NCBI GenBank assembly: GCA_027625915.1 | Contig: JANTQA010000023.1 | Coordinates: 23,374,001-23,438,000, forward strand | Source of the DNA: Anaeramoeba flamelloides | Lineage: Eukaryota; Metamonada; Anaeramoebidae | Length of the DNA stretch: 64,000 bases | Reading direction: 5' to 3' | In this document: piece after piece, positions 12,179-23,700 of the stretch | Numbering within the stretch: the first letter of the stretch is position 1 | Layout: each line of letters opens with the position of its first letter | Translations under genes and position numbers: made by a program | Notes under the pieces: model-generated | What the model saw: only the letters and a program-made list of their open reading frames with translations | Database searches by the model: none | What the model was told of the DNA's origin: nothing

Positions 12179-12926
12179 AAGAATGAAGATTTTTGAAATA
12201 CTCTACTATTTAATCAAGGTTAAGAAGCAAAATAAACACCAACGATTATTAGTGAAAAGATGTCAAGAAAAACCAAAACCTAATCGAGAAATTCAAAAAA
12301 CTCTTTTGAAAAAAAAACTTCTTGCCAAACCCAAAATAATTTTTATGCAAAATGAGATCTCTGAAAGAAAGTACTCATGACTTTTTTGGTCCACGATTAT
12401 CGGGTTTGTATTTTTTGTTAATTCCAAAACCAAAATAAAACTTTGAATTATTTTTTACTTTTTAATCTATAATTAGTAGATAAATTAAACAATAAAAAAG
12501 AATATGTTTGAGTAAAAGAGGTCGTATTTATTTCTCGATAAGATTAATATTGGTTGAATTTTTTTACTTATTAACTTATTTTTGTGTTTTTTTTTAGTCG
12601 CTCTGAAACAATTGGCTTTTGTTTTTTTGTATTTATGAAACGAATAATTCTCAATAATGATAAAAACGAAAAAAAAGGTAAAAATTTTACTTTTTCCAAA
12701 AGAAAAGTGTTATATTTCACTATCCTTTTATTCCTTAAAAGAACAGAGTGTTCTTAGAAATGTGTTGTAATTTTTGTAACTTTCTTCAGAAAAGTAAATA
12801 TAAAAATATTTGTGATTGATTTTACAAAAACCCTTCATAGTCATTTAAATTCAGATTATAAAATAAAACGACTACTCACTAAACCCAGTTGTCTTCTTTG
12901 ATCAATAGATTTATAAGTAAAAGAAA
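12179..12926. other. Intergenic, upstream of the membrane-protein gene
   Basis: AT-rich. A 65-codon frame at 12183-12380 is Lys-rich, starts at the edge of the family F repeat and has no family signature. I treat it as chance. No other feature seen. Confidence 0.5.
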
Positions 12927-14201
12927 ATGGGAAAAACAATCATTTTTTTTAATTTAAAAAAGTTATTATCAAATCAAATAATAATGAGTAAAAAGATTTT
13001 TTTTCTCTTTTTGATAATCCTTCAAACTGTACTTGGCTGTGGAGACGTGTGGGACGAGGAAAAATGCCCAGAAGGGTACAAGTGTAATGATTCCCTGTCG
13101 GTCTGTCAAAAAATCCGATCAGAAAAATCATACATTATCTTCTATTTTGCTGTCACGGGTGGTTTAGTGGGTATCTATCTTATCTTTTGGTTTGTTTATA
13201 AAAGAATCAGGATTGGAGGCAAATCTCGATTATTGTGTTTTTTACCATTTGTAAATCTCAAAATGCCCAACAATCCAAACCCTGAATTTGTGAACAACTT
13301 GTTGACCTACTACCCCGATTTGGTCGACCATAAGGATGATTGGGACTTTGTTGAAAATCTCTCTATTGGACTGATGAATGGAAGAATGCGACAATCGACA
13401 ACTTTTTATCTGATCCAGACAATCCTTGCTGTAGGAGCCATTCCAAGCATAGTTGACAGCAGGGACAGTTACAGTGGGGTATACCTTGCCCTCATGTTAG
13501 TTCTGATCCTGATATTTCTCTTGCGAGTGTACCAAGCCTTTGTTGTCTTTCGTGGACCCACATTGTGGAAGGGATCGAGAATCTCGAATTATTGTTATAT
13601 CTTGTCTTATGTGTATTTTGTATTATTTCTGGTTTACATGGTAAGACCATCACCAAACATAATCAATGAAGATTATATTAGCAGAGTCACGGTTCTGTCC
13701 AAATGGCAAATCTTTGCTGCAGTTCTGTTATTTACCATTATTATCCAAACTATGTTCATTTTCAGAATCAATGTCACTATAAATAAACAGACTGGTAAGA
13801 TCATGTGTCATAAAAAGCATACTCTTGTAGGCAAATACAACAACAAAACAACCATATATCGACTCAACTACAGTTGGGGTTACTTTTTTAAAAATGACCA
13901 AAATAACCCTTTACACATTGCCGAAGGGTCAGACAATCGTGGAACATTGAAAGGCGCAGAAGTTGAAAAGAAATTATTAGAAGAAGACCAAGTGAACCAA
14001 CCCCTTTTGAATGACAACGAAATGAATTTTAATAATAACCCAATGAACACAGGCCTTAATTATAATTATGAGAATAGTAATGTTAATTACAATACTGTGA
14101 ACCAATATAATAACAACTCTGTTGAAAACACACAATACAACACTAATATTCAATCCAGTGGTAACAACCAAGGCTTTGTTAATTACCCAGAACAAATTTA
14201 A
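12927..14201 (+). CDS. Membrane protein with Cys-rich ectodomain and Asn-rich tail
   Basis: Single-exon frame of 424 residues, family not recognised. The first Met gives a basic leader. Met20 (12984) would give a more typical signal peptide ending near residue 37, so it may be the real start. A small ectodomain follows (about residues 38-68) with Cys38, Cys47, Cys53 and Cys60 in a CPEGYKC setting, like a tiny disulfide module. Membrane segments are predicted by eye at about 69-92, 158-176, 183-208, 223-240 and 260-281. The C-terminal tail from about 350 is rich in Asn with some Tyr. The layout suggests a cell-surface or endomembrane receptor-like or channel-like protein; its function is unknown. 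Base composition and codon variety are clearly coding. Confidence 0.78.
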   Translation: MGKTIIFFNLKKLLSNQIIMSKKIFFLFLIILQTVLGCGDVWDEEKCPEGYKCNDSLSVCQKIRSEKSYIIFYFAVTGGLVGIYLIFWFVYKRIRIGGKSRLLCFLPFVNLKMPNNPNPEFVNNLLTYYPDLVDHKDDWDFVENLSIGLMNGRMRQSTTFYLIQTILAVGAIPSIVDSRDSYSGVYLALMLVLILIFLLRVYQAFVVFRGPTLWKGSRISNYCYILSYVYFVLFLVYMVRPSPNIINEDYISRVTVLSKWQIFAAVLLFTIIIQTMFIFRINVTINKQTGKIMCHKKHTLVGKYNNKTTIYRLNYSWGYFFKNDQNNPLHIAEGSDNRGTLKGAEVEKKLLEEDQVNQPLLNDNEMNFNNNPMNTGLNYNYENSNVNYNTVNQYNNNSVENTQYNTNIQSSGNNQGFVNYPEQI

Positions 14202-15944
14202 TCTTTGATTCAAGTTCATTATATTTTTTCCTATATTCTCGAAATTTAGTTCTATTACTTCTTTTTGAATTTTTTTTTTCCTTTTTCTCTATTTTTTATT
14301 TATTATTTAGGGTACCAACCCCCGTAAATTCTAAAATTATTTCTATTTCCCAATTTATGGTTTTTTTTTGATGAAATAAAACTTTACACTTTTCTTTTTA
14401 TATTTTTTTGGGCACCTTTTTTTTTTTTAAAGATACTGAGAAATTCCCAAAAACATCGACAAGTTTTTTAGATTAATTCCATTTTATGATTTGCTTGTTC
14501 AACTACTTATGTCAAGAATTTTATCTGTTGTAATCAAAAGATTTGTTTTAAAAAAAAAAGTTGATTTTTGAAATGGCCCATTTCAAAATTGGTTAACTTA
14601 GTAATTATTAATTTAAATATCAAAAATTTAAAAAGGAAGTTCTCTAAAACCAAAAATATGAAATTTTTATTTTATGAAAAAATCTTTTCAAAAATACTTC
14701 ATACGATCTTATATTACTAGAAATAATTTTTTTGATTTTGAAAAATCTTATTTTTTGAAGTAAAATTTTTCAAAACCTGATTGAATTTTGAAATAAATTT
14801 TTAAGAATTTTTCATTCTCATATTGGGAATTAATGTTAAAAAAAAAAAGAATATTTCAAAGAAAGAAAAACGGATCAAATTGGAAATCATTCTTTTATTC
14901 AAATTTTACAAGTTTTAAGAACTGTGGTTATTGAAAGGAGCTTTATTTATTTATTTTTTTTTTTTTTTGATTAGGATTTGTAAATAAGAGTGATTGGAGT
15001 ATTTATAATCGAGTATCAACCATATGACAACTGGGTTATAATAAAACTGATTTGAAATATCAACATTTATTAAATATTTTAGAAGTTGGATTCTATTAAA
15101 TAATATTAAAAAACACAATATTCATTTTTTTTGAACCTCACAAACGAAAAAAATAATTAATAATTTAATTTGACTAGTCTCAGGTATCCCACGATTGAAT
15201 TAATAGAAATTAATGGAATTTTTGAGAAATAGTTGAAATGACAAATAAATTTGAAAAGAGCCAATATTAAAAAAAGTAATATTTTTATTTTTATGAGAAG
15301 TATTAAAATGTTACAAGATATGAAAGTGACATAAAATTGCCAATCCCTTTTTATAATTTAACATTATTCATTCCAACCAGTTCCTGTTTTAATATGCAAA
15401 CCTTGGTGGTATTTTAAGGCACAAAATTAATACTAAATTAAGAAACATTTTTTAGATTAAACAAAAATAAACTAATGAAAATAACAATCACCTAAAATGT
15501 ATCTTTATTTAAGATTTATTTTGTTCATAATATTAAAACTGAATATAATTTTTTGTAATTTTTTTTTGAATATTTATTTGTGATTAGGAAAATATCCGTA
15601 TTATTTCAAACTTTGTGAAATCCTGTTAAAATAGAGAGAACCCCCTTTTCTTCGAATTTTAATTTAATGTGCTAGTTCGTAATTCCTCTTAGTGGCAGTT
15701 ACTTTATTCTTTTATTTTATAAGTTCAAAAAAAAAAAACATAGTTGAGGTTTCTTGAGTATTCTATTTATTCTGAAAATAATAGATTTTCAGAATAAAAA
15801 GAAAAAAACTAAAAATATTGTTATTATATCGTTTTCTAGTTTCGTTTTTGATTTCTTTTTTGATTAGAAAATCCCTTGATTTTCAAAGCAAAAATAAGAA
15901 TCAAAAAAAAAAAAAAAAAAAAACAATTAAAATTTTTCGTAGTT

Positions 15945-17712
15945 AAAAGAATTGAATACAACCTTAGATATTATAATATTCTTTTGAATTCTGGAAAAAC
16001 GTGACAACTATTCTTAATTTTTCTGTTAATTGAGGCAAATAAAAGATTATAATAAATGGTAGGAATTCTAGGAAAGTGTATGAGAGTTTTTTAAATTTTA
16101 GAAATTAAAAGAAATTCAAGGAAAATTTATTTTTTATTTCTCAAATAATAAAACAACTGTTAACCTTTCTTGTTTTTTTTTTTTTTTTGTATTTTTGTAA
16201 AATCTATAGATCGTACTGAAAAAATAGAAGTTCACAAGAAAAAAGTTGTTAAAATTTCTGGAATTCAAAAGAATATAGTAAAATATTTGATTTTATTCAT
16301 ATATTTGAAATTTCAATAAAAAGAAACATTTGAAATCATACCACAACGCATCATGAAACAGGAAAATATGTATTTATTTTTTTTTAAAAAGATGCGAATA
16401 TATGTATATTTTTTATACCCTGGTTAATAAAGACATTGGACATTGTTTATTCTAATTATATTTATAAAGCTATTAATTTTCAGACCAGGTTTTTTTTAAT
16501 TCAAAAATCCTGATTTTACAAACATTTCCACAGGTTGGGAAGTTCAACAGAAAATGTTATAAATATTCAAAGATTTACAAATTTGATTTTTTTTTATTCA
16601 ACTGGCAAAATTACAATAGGGATTAATTCATAAAATATGAATAAAATTTTAAATAATTTATATAATTTACTAAATCTTGAAGAGAAGTTGAACTTTTTAA
16701 TTTTCAATTCTGGAAAACTATTATTTCATAACTTTATATTAATTGCTTAAAAATAAAGTTTGATAAAAAGAAAAAGTCTTTTTTTTTTTTTTTTTTTTTT
16801 TTATATGTGTGTGTGTTTTCCCTTTATTACTAAAATTAATTCAACATATAAAAAAACAGAAAACCTCAAGATAATTATAAACATCTTTTCAAAAAATGTT
16901 ACTCACCTGGAATGATAAATTGTAAAAAAAAAATATACCCTTTTATACTTTATAACAACTGATAATTAAATCTATATTAATAATTCACTTTTAAATCATG
17001 TTAAATATATAAAAACCTGATATCTTAAAAAGTAATAAAAATAAAACCAAGGCCCAAAAAAAAATCAAATCACAATTTTTGAAAATGAACATTTCTAATT
17101 TTTTATTAGTGAACTTTCACTGAAAACAAGTTGAATAATAAGATTTTTTTGATATTAATCCATTTTAAAAGACATTCCATTGTCACAATTTGCTTACAGA
17201 TTATTTCTCTTTTCAAAGATCTTTTTTTTTTTTTTTTCAAAATAATCTTTTGTAAAAAAAAAAAAAAAATCGGAAAAAGTAAAGAAAAAGAAAAAGAAAA
17301 AGAAAAAGAAAAAGAAAAACAAAAGAAAAACAAAAATTTGAAAAAGCAAAACAATAATTTTACAAAATGTGAAAAAATGATTCTGATCCAAAAATTGAAA
17401 AAAAATTTTTGAGAAGAATGTAGAATAAACCTACAAAAAAACTAACATTAACATTATAATTTTAGTCAAAATTTTAGAAAAATAGTTGAGTTCACTTTTC
17501 TAGGATGAAAAAGAAGTAAATCAATAGTATACTCAATTATTTTGAACCCTAGAAAAACTAAACATATAGGTTACAACACCATTTTTATATTTTCTTGAAT
17601 TGTGATGATTTCTAAATATTTCTGTGGAGTATTGTTAAGCACTTTGAAGTATTATCAAGTGTAAAAATTTTCCAGAATTCAAAAGAATTGACAAAAATCT
17701 AAGATTTTACAC
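15945..17712. repeat. Cluster of diverged family D palindromes
   Basis: At least four partial or decayed copies lie here, near 15945-15998, 16250-16300, 17480-17570 and 17672-17710, plus a half copy near 16690-16730. Each is recognised by CCAGAATTCAAAAGAAT or its complement followed by a TTTGATTTTA centre. Most have kept one arm better than the other. Confidence 0.6.
17278..17335. repeat. (GAAAAA)n repeat
   Basis: About nine units of GAAAAA. It creates Lys/Glu-rich and Phe-rich open frames on both strands that should not be taken for genes. Confidence 0.9.
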
Positions 17713-17999
17713 ACCTACCAAGAGTTAGCAGCATTTTTATTGATTTTCTGGATTATAAAAGAAACTGAGAGATTTTTAGAAGACATAAAATTCACAAGAA
17801 ACCACAATAACACACCGAACTTGTGGTATTTTTAATTCATTAATTGAGTAATTTTCATTATTTAGAAAATAGCCATACATTTTTTTTATATTTGGGTTTT
17901 GAAGAACAAATAAAAGAAATAAGGAGAATTACAAATATCAAAGAATAGTTGATATCCATTGAAATAAAACTAACCAATAAATATTTTTTCTTAAAAATT

Positions 18000-18370
18000 G
18001 GTAAAATTAAAATTCTAATTTAATCCATTGAGAAAAAATCAAATGTTCATTTAGATCTTCAATTAAAGATCCAAATAAAATTTCAATATAAATCAATATA
18101 ATTTTACTATAACCATTTTAACACTTTAAATACCCTTAGAATAACAAATATTTTGGCTAATTTTTTACCAAATGACTATCAATTTTGCAAGAGTAATAAA
18201 AAAAAAAAAAAATGGATTATATTATCAAAAAAAAATCAAAAAAAAAAGAAAAAAATAAATAATGTAAAAACATGATTTCAATTTGAAAATTTCAAAATAT
18301 TTTTTTCTTTTAATATATAAATTCAAACCCATAAAATATATGTAATCCACCTATAATAACTTGTCTCTAT
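18000..18370. repeat. Dispersed repeat, family C copy
   Basis: It aligns by eye with 48530-48900 over about 330 nt. Shared blocks include GATTTCAATTTGAAAAT and a 'tatgtaatccacctataa' region, with a weaker match to 630-960. Ends and class are unclear. Confidence 0.55.
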
Positions 18371-19389
18371 TTGATTGAAATATGACATATGTGTCTATCT
18401 TGAATTCTAATTCTTTCAATATCTTATTAATATTTTCTGTTTTCTATTTTTATAAAGTAAAGAGACAAATTAATTTATTAAAGAGAAAATTTCTAATTTT
18501 TAAATTAATTTAAATTTTCTTTTCTAAATTGCGAACCTTGCTAAATCATTATTACTTTTGTTTTATAAATGTAATTGGTGAATTTTGACCGATTAATAAT
18601 GATTTGGAATTTTTTATTTAATTCATAAAGATGTTAATGTTTTGAAATTAGTTTCGAAACAGTTAAATTTTTCTGTTGCCTTGGACAGTTGACTATGAAA
18701 AATGATTTATTTTATATGAACATTTACTTCTAGAGTAGATTTTTGATTATTAATTAAAAAAAATTACCTTTCTTTCAATTATTTTACTTTTTATAAACTC
18801 AAAATTTACTAATTTTCAAATAAGTTATATCAAAACAAATTAACTCACTTTTTTGATATTTCCTATTTTTTTTTTTTTTTTTTTTTCACATCATTAGCCC
18901 CTATTCCAAATATTTCAGCATGGTCAAAAATAAAAAAAAGACAAAAAATAAAATTTTAATCGTTTGAATTTTTGAAAACTTGTTATTGAACTCGGTTTAA
19001 ATGAACCCAATTCTAATATTTTTATATTAAACCAGGTATAACCAAATAAAATAAAAATAAATAAAGGAAAAAATCAGTATGGATGTGTCCTAAAAGATGA
19101 ACCAAGCCAAACAAAAATTAGTATTAATAAAGTACTAAAAATTCACAAATCATTATTGATTTATCAAATTATTAGATACAGTAGGATACTAGTATTTTTA
19201 AATTTGTATGGGATGAAAACATAGATGAACATCTTTCCCCAATCCTCAAATAATTGATTTAATTGCGGTCCTTAGATTTACCCAAAACAACAATATAAAG
19301 TCTCCTAAAAAAAGTTCACAAATGATTGTTTCTTTTTTTGGGTTGTATTTATAAACGAAACAGCCATAAAAAAACAGCTACAAAATAAT

Positions 19390-20250
19390 AAAAACCTCTG
19401 TTTCAATATAGAACCCTGCTTAATCTTCCTATTGTTTCCAATTTAACATCTAATTAACAACCCACCGGTATAACAAAGTTTAAATCACTTTTGAAAATAG
19501 ACTCCTTGATTTTACAAGTAAAGTTTAAATAAAGTATGCAATTTATCCAAAATTTTTTGGTAATTTTCTGAATTTTTTATATCAAAAAAATGCGTACATG
19601 GCGACTATAATCTGTGTTTCAAAATAAAATCCGTATTTTTTTTCTTCTTGTACCAAGGCAACATCCAATCTACTAACAAATAGTATACCTAAGTTCAAAT
19701 CAATTTTGAAAGTAAAGGTCTGGTTATTTTCAGTAAAATTTAAATTATTCATACAAATAGTTGAAAAGTTTCCATACTATTCTCAATTTTTTGGAATTGA
19801 TTGCTTTTTTTTATGAAAAAAAATTTATCAAATATTAACTCTATTTTTTGAGATAAATTTTGTACTTTGATCCTTTTTTCTTTTTATTTCTTTTTAAATA
19901 ATCGAACTTGAGAAACCAATACCATATTTAATTATGGTTTATTTTCAGTTTACTTAGATCCTTTAAATAAGAGTTCTTTCGATAAAAAAAAACACGCTTT
20001 TTTATTGCGGAACACTGATTAAAGGGGTAGAAATTCGTTATTTCGGTAACATAGGAAAATGAGAAAAAATTACTAACGGTAAATACTGGTATTTGAATTA
20101 TAAACGGGAAAGAATATCAATTCCTTTTCCATATTTTTCTTCTATAGAATAGAGTGTGACGAATGAAGTAGGTTGTAATTTGTGGCTTTGTTTGAAAAAG
20201 GAAATTGAAAATAAAGTGAAAATTGTTTCTAATTTATTATTCAAATTTGA
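19390..20250. mobile_element. Family F element, expanded or composite copy
   Basis: It contains the family F body (see 11596-12178) with landmarks ACCTAAGTTCAAATCAATTT and AGAAACCAATACC. It ends in a 160-bp unit at 20088-20247 bounded by GGTATTTGAATTA and a complementary ATTCAAAT. It is longer than the 585-bp copy at 62869-63453 because a partial duplicate of the body appears at 19390-19600. Confidence 0.5.
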
Positions 20251-20765
20251 AAAGTTTCAATTACAATAATTATCTTCTATACTGATGATATAAACATCAG
20301 AACAATCTCTGGGAAAATTTATAGAATATAGTGGCATTCCACCCTAAAACTTAGAAAATATTTATTAATTATGAATACTTTGTGTGTTGACAAAAAAAAA
20401 ATAAATTACAATTACTTAATCTGTTCTTTATAAAGTGCTTAATTGGATTCTGTCTATATTTCAGAAATTTTCTTGCAGATATTTTGTATCTTGTCTTGTC
20501 GATTATTAGTTGATAAAAATAGTATTTCTAATAATTTTCACAAATAAAAAAAAACAAAGATTTTAAATAGTTCTTAAAGAAAAGAAAGAAAGACCATTTA
20601 TTCATATTTTAATACACTTTTCAATAATACTGAAACTTATTAAAACAATTGTAAAAAATAATCCTGTATTAAAAATCCCAAACAAATAAATAGTGAGGTT
20701 TTCATTTTTTAGTCTTTACAATTCTTTCAAATCTTCTTTTTTTTAAAAAACTAGCAACCTTTTGA

Positions 20766-23700
20766 ATGAATCGTTTAATTTTTCTCTCCTTTTTCCTTAC
20801 TGCCTTCTTTTTTACAATCAATTGCCAAGATCATTTTAGTGATCGTCTCCCAGACATCCATGATCAATTTTCAAATTCTTTTGTGTGTAAATATACTGGC
20901 CTTCTTTGTGGATCCTGTAACTTTTTTTTTTTTCTTATTTTTCATACGATGGCGCCTTTTTATTGAATCTTCAAAGAGCTCTTCTTTTTTTTTTTTTCTT
21001 ATTTTGTTCTTTAATCCTAACAAGATCCCTTAAAAAAAATCAGCTTTAGTGAGATGCATAAATATTTATTAAAAAAAGTTGCTGGACATAGAAAGATAAT
21101 CACCAATATTCTTGAGGCACTTGAACTTCATTTAACTGATATTTCAGATACCCCTCTTGTTTTATATTTTTTTGGCGAAGTAACCATTTGACTTTTGTTT
21201 TTATTTTACCTCTTTTAATTTTTTTTGTTTGTCGTCTTTTTCTTAATAAGATTTCAAACAACACAAACATAACACGAAAATAATTTTTTTTCAATGGACT
21301 AAACAGACAAAATATTCAAACAAAAACAACCTGAATGGAAAATAAAATTCGAAAAGATAAATAATAACCGCGATATTTGATCTCCATTTCATGGGAATTA
21401 AGGGCTTTTCTGTCACCTCATTTTTTTTATTGAATACTCTTATTCTTTTTGTGCAAAATTTTAGTGACAAAGCGATCTGTTAAAAAAATAAAGACGTTTG
21501 GTTCTTTAAAGAAATATCAAACAAAAAAAGAAAAAAAGCAGAAAACAAATCTAGTTCTGTAAAAATTTCCAACTTTTACAGACTAGAACACTTGTTTTTT
21601 TATCAGTGTAGGCTTTTATTTTTTAAGGAAGTGTTTAAAGATCTCTTGACCCTTTTCTTGAGAAGATGACAATTTGAAAAACAACCATATTATCACAGAA
21701 TATACTACCTATAATACACTTCATAATATAATAATATTCTCAATCCTAAGGACAAAATTATCTTTTTAATAAAATCATTTTTTTCTTCTTTAATTGTATT
21801 TTTATTTTCAATTTGAGATCTGAAAAAACATGTTCAAGAAAAAAATCTATATCTTAGTGCTGTTGAGTTGGAAGGTTTCCTTTTTAAAGGTTTAAAAAAT
21901 CAACTTAAAGAGATAAATCTACAACTCCATAAAGTTTTTTCCAATTCCTAAAAAACAGTGCAACTAAATACAAGTTATTAAAAACACAAAAAGTCTGAGA
22001 ACATAATCGCAAATTTTTTGTTTCAATTCCAAATGATTTATTATCACATTTAAATCAACTTTTAATGAAAACAGCATTCTTCATATCTCCCGAATGATTT
22101 TTATTTTAATTTTATTATTAATTTATCGGAAAAATAAACCAAAAAAAAATGAAAACCAAAGTTTTGTATTTTTTCACCTTTGCACTCAATAATATTGTTT
22201 AATATTTGAAAATAATCAATAAGAACCAAATTTCTGTTTCTTGGTTGGATTTTCAAAAAGGTACTGAAAGTCTATCGAATCAAAGAATTCATTAGACTAA
22301 AACTTAATTATTAAAAAATTGAATAATAGCAAATATTTTTATGAGTTAACCTTAAGGACTATTCGAATTTTATGCTCTGTGAGGGTTGAAATACAATACT
22401 ATAAACAGAAAAAAAGCTTTAAAAGACAATTAATTGAGGAAAAGTCAAAATATTGCAATTTTTAGATTTTTTAGATTTTGCTTGTTAATCATTTTTTGAC
22501 CAAAAACTTTTTGAATTTCCCGAACAAAACAAGTCAAAACTAAAAAGCCATTTTTTTTGATATTAGGAAAATGCGACTCCACTTTCTTTTCAAGTATATT
22601 TATACTCAATCGCTACACTCTAACATACTTGAAAAGAAAGTGGAGTGACATTTTCCTAATGAAATTTTTTTCTTCAAAATTTGTGAGAATAATTTGGATT
22701 TGATGAAGGAAAATTTTTTTTGCCCAACTCAAAATTTTCTAAAAAAAACCTAAATTTTTCAAGTTAGTAAGATCCCTGAGATCATGCTTCTTTTAAGTCT
22801 ATAAATATGTTACTAGGTGGAAAAATAGTATTCACAAACCATAAAATTCGAATAATCCTTAACTCCAACTCACTTTTTCACAAAAAATTGTTATTTAGGA
22901 TACAACCCTTTCAATAACAATACAAAATAAACTAAAAACCAAAAAAAAAAAAATAACTGTGTTTATTGTTTTGATTTGGAAACAATCTTCTTGTAATAAT
23001 CTGAGTTTGGCCTGGAAGAACGAAAAAAATGATATTGTTTGAAGTGGCATAAGATGATATCGATCACCGTTCTTCGAACTCTTCAATATCATCTTATATC
23101 ATTTCAAGCAATTGATTATTTTGAGTCTGGAAGGGGATCCAAAACGAGGAATTATAACATGGTGATTTTTGAACAAATGAAACAATATGAGTTGCTATTT
23201 ATTTTTGGAACTCAGGATCTAACTCGTCAATACAACAAAAAGACAAAAACAAACGAAATTTAACACAAAAAACCAATTGGTTATTTTTTAATGGTACTTT
23301 GAATAACTTGTTCTTCAAAACTTCTTTTTATCTCAATGGAGTTATTGAAAACATTGAAGTTAAATTTCACATTTTCATCATTGGAGACAAAACTTGGGTT
23401 AAATTTTGACAGAAACAAACTAGATCTTCCGTTCTTTCCATTAGCTATCTATTCTCCCTTTTATTACCCGTTTGTCAACCAATTATCGAAAACGATCAAA
23501 CATAAAGACCTGCATGTACCTATTGGTGTTCTTAACAATGAATGATTTTGAACATTCGTCTACAATTTCTTGGCTTGACTTTGTTAAAAAAAAAATGTTT
23601 TTTTTATTTTTTTTAAAAATGAAATTTGTAATTTCATTTTTTTTCTCCTTTTAAAACCTCTTTTTAAATTTTTTTCTTTAAAAATAGAGAACAAACAATA

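Larger units (their letters stand above)
14202..20765. other. Long intergenic region with repeats only
   Basis: No gene seen. Contents: a cluster of family D palindromes at 15.9-17.7 kb, a GAAAAA repeat, a family C copy and a family F copy, each listed separately. A short stretch near 15406-15440 carries the TTAAGGCACAAAATT motif of family B and may be a remnant. Between these are homopolymer-rich sequences with no support for function. Confidence 0.55.

Noticed and set aside
17106-17412. Lys/Glu- and Phe-rich frames on both strands
   Set aside because: They are translations of the GAAAAA repeat and of A/T tracts.
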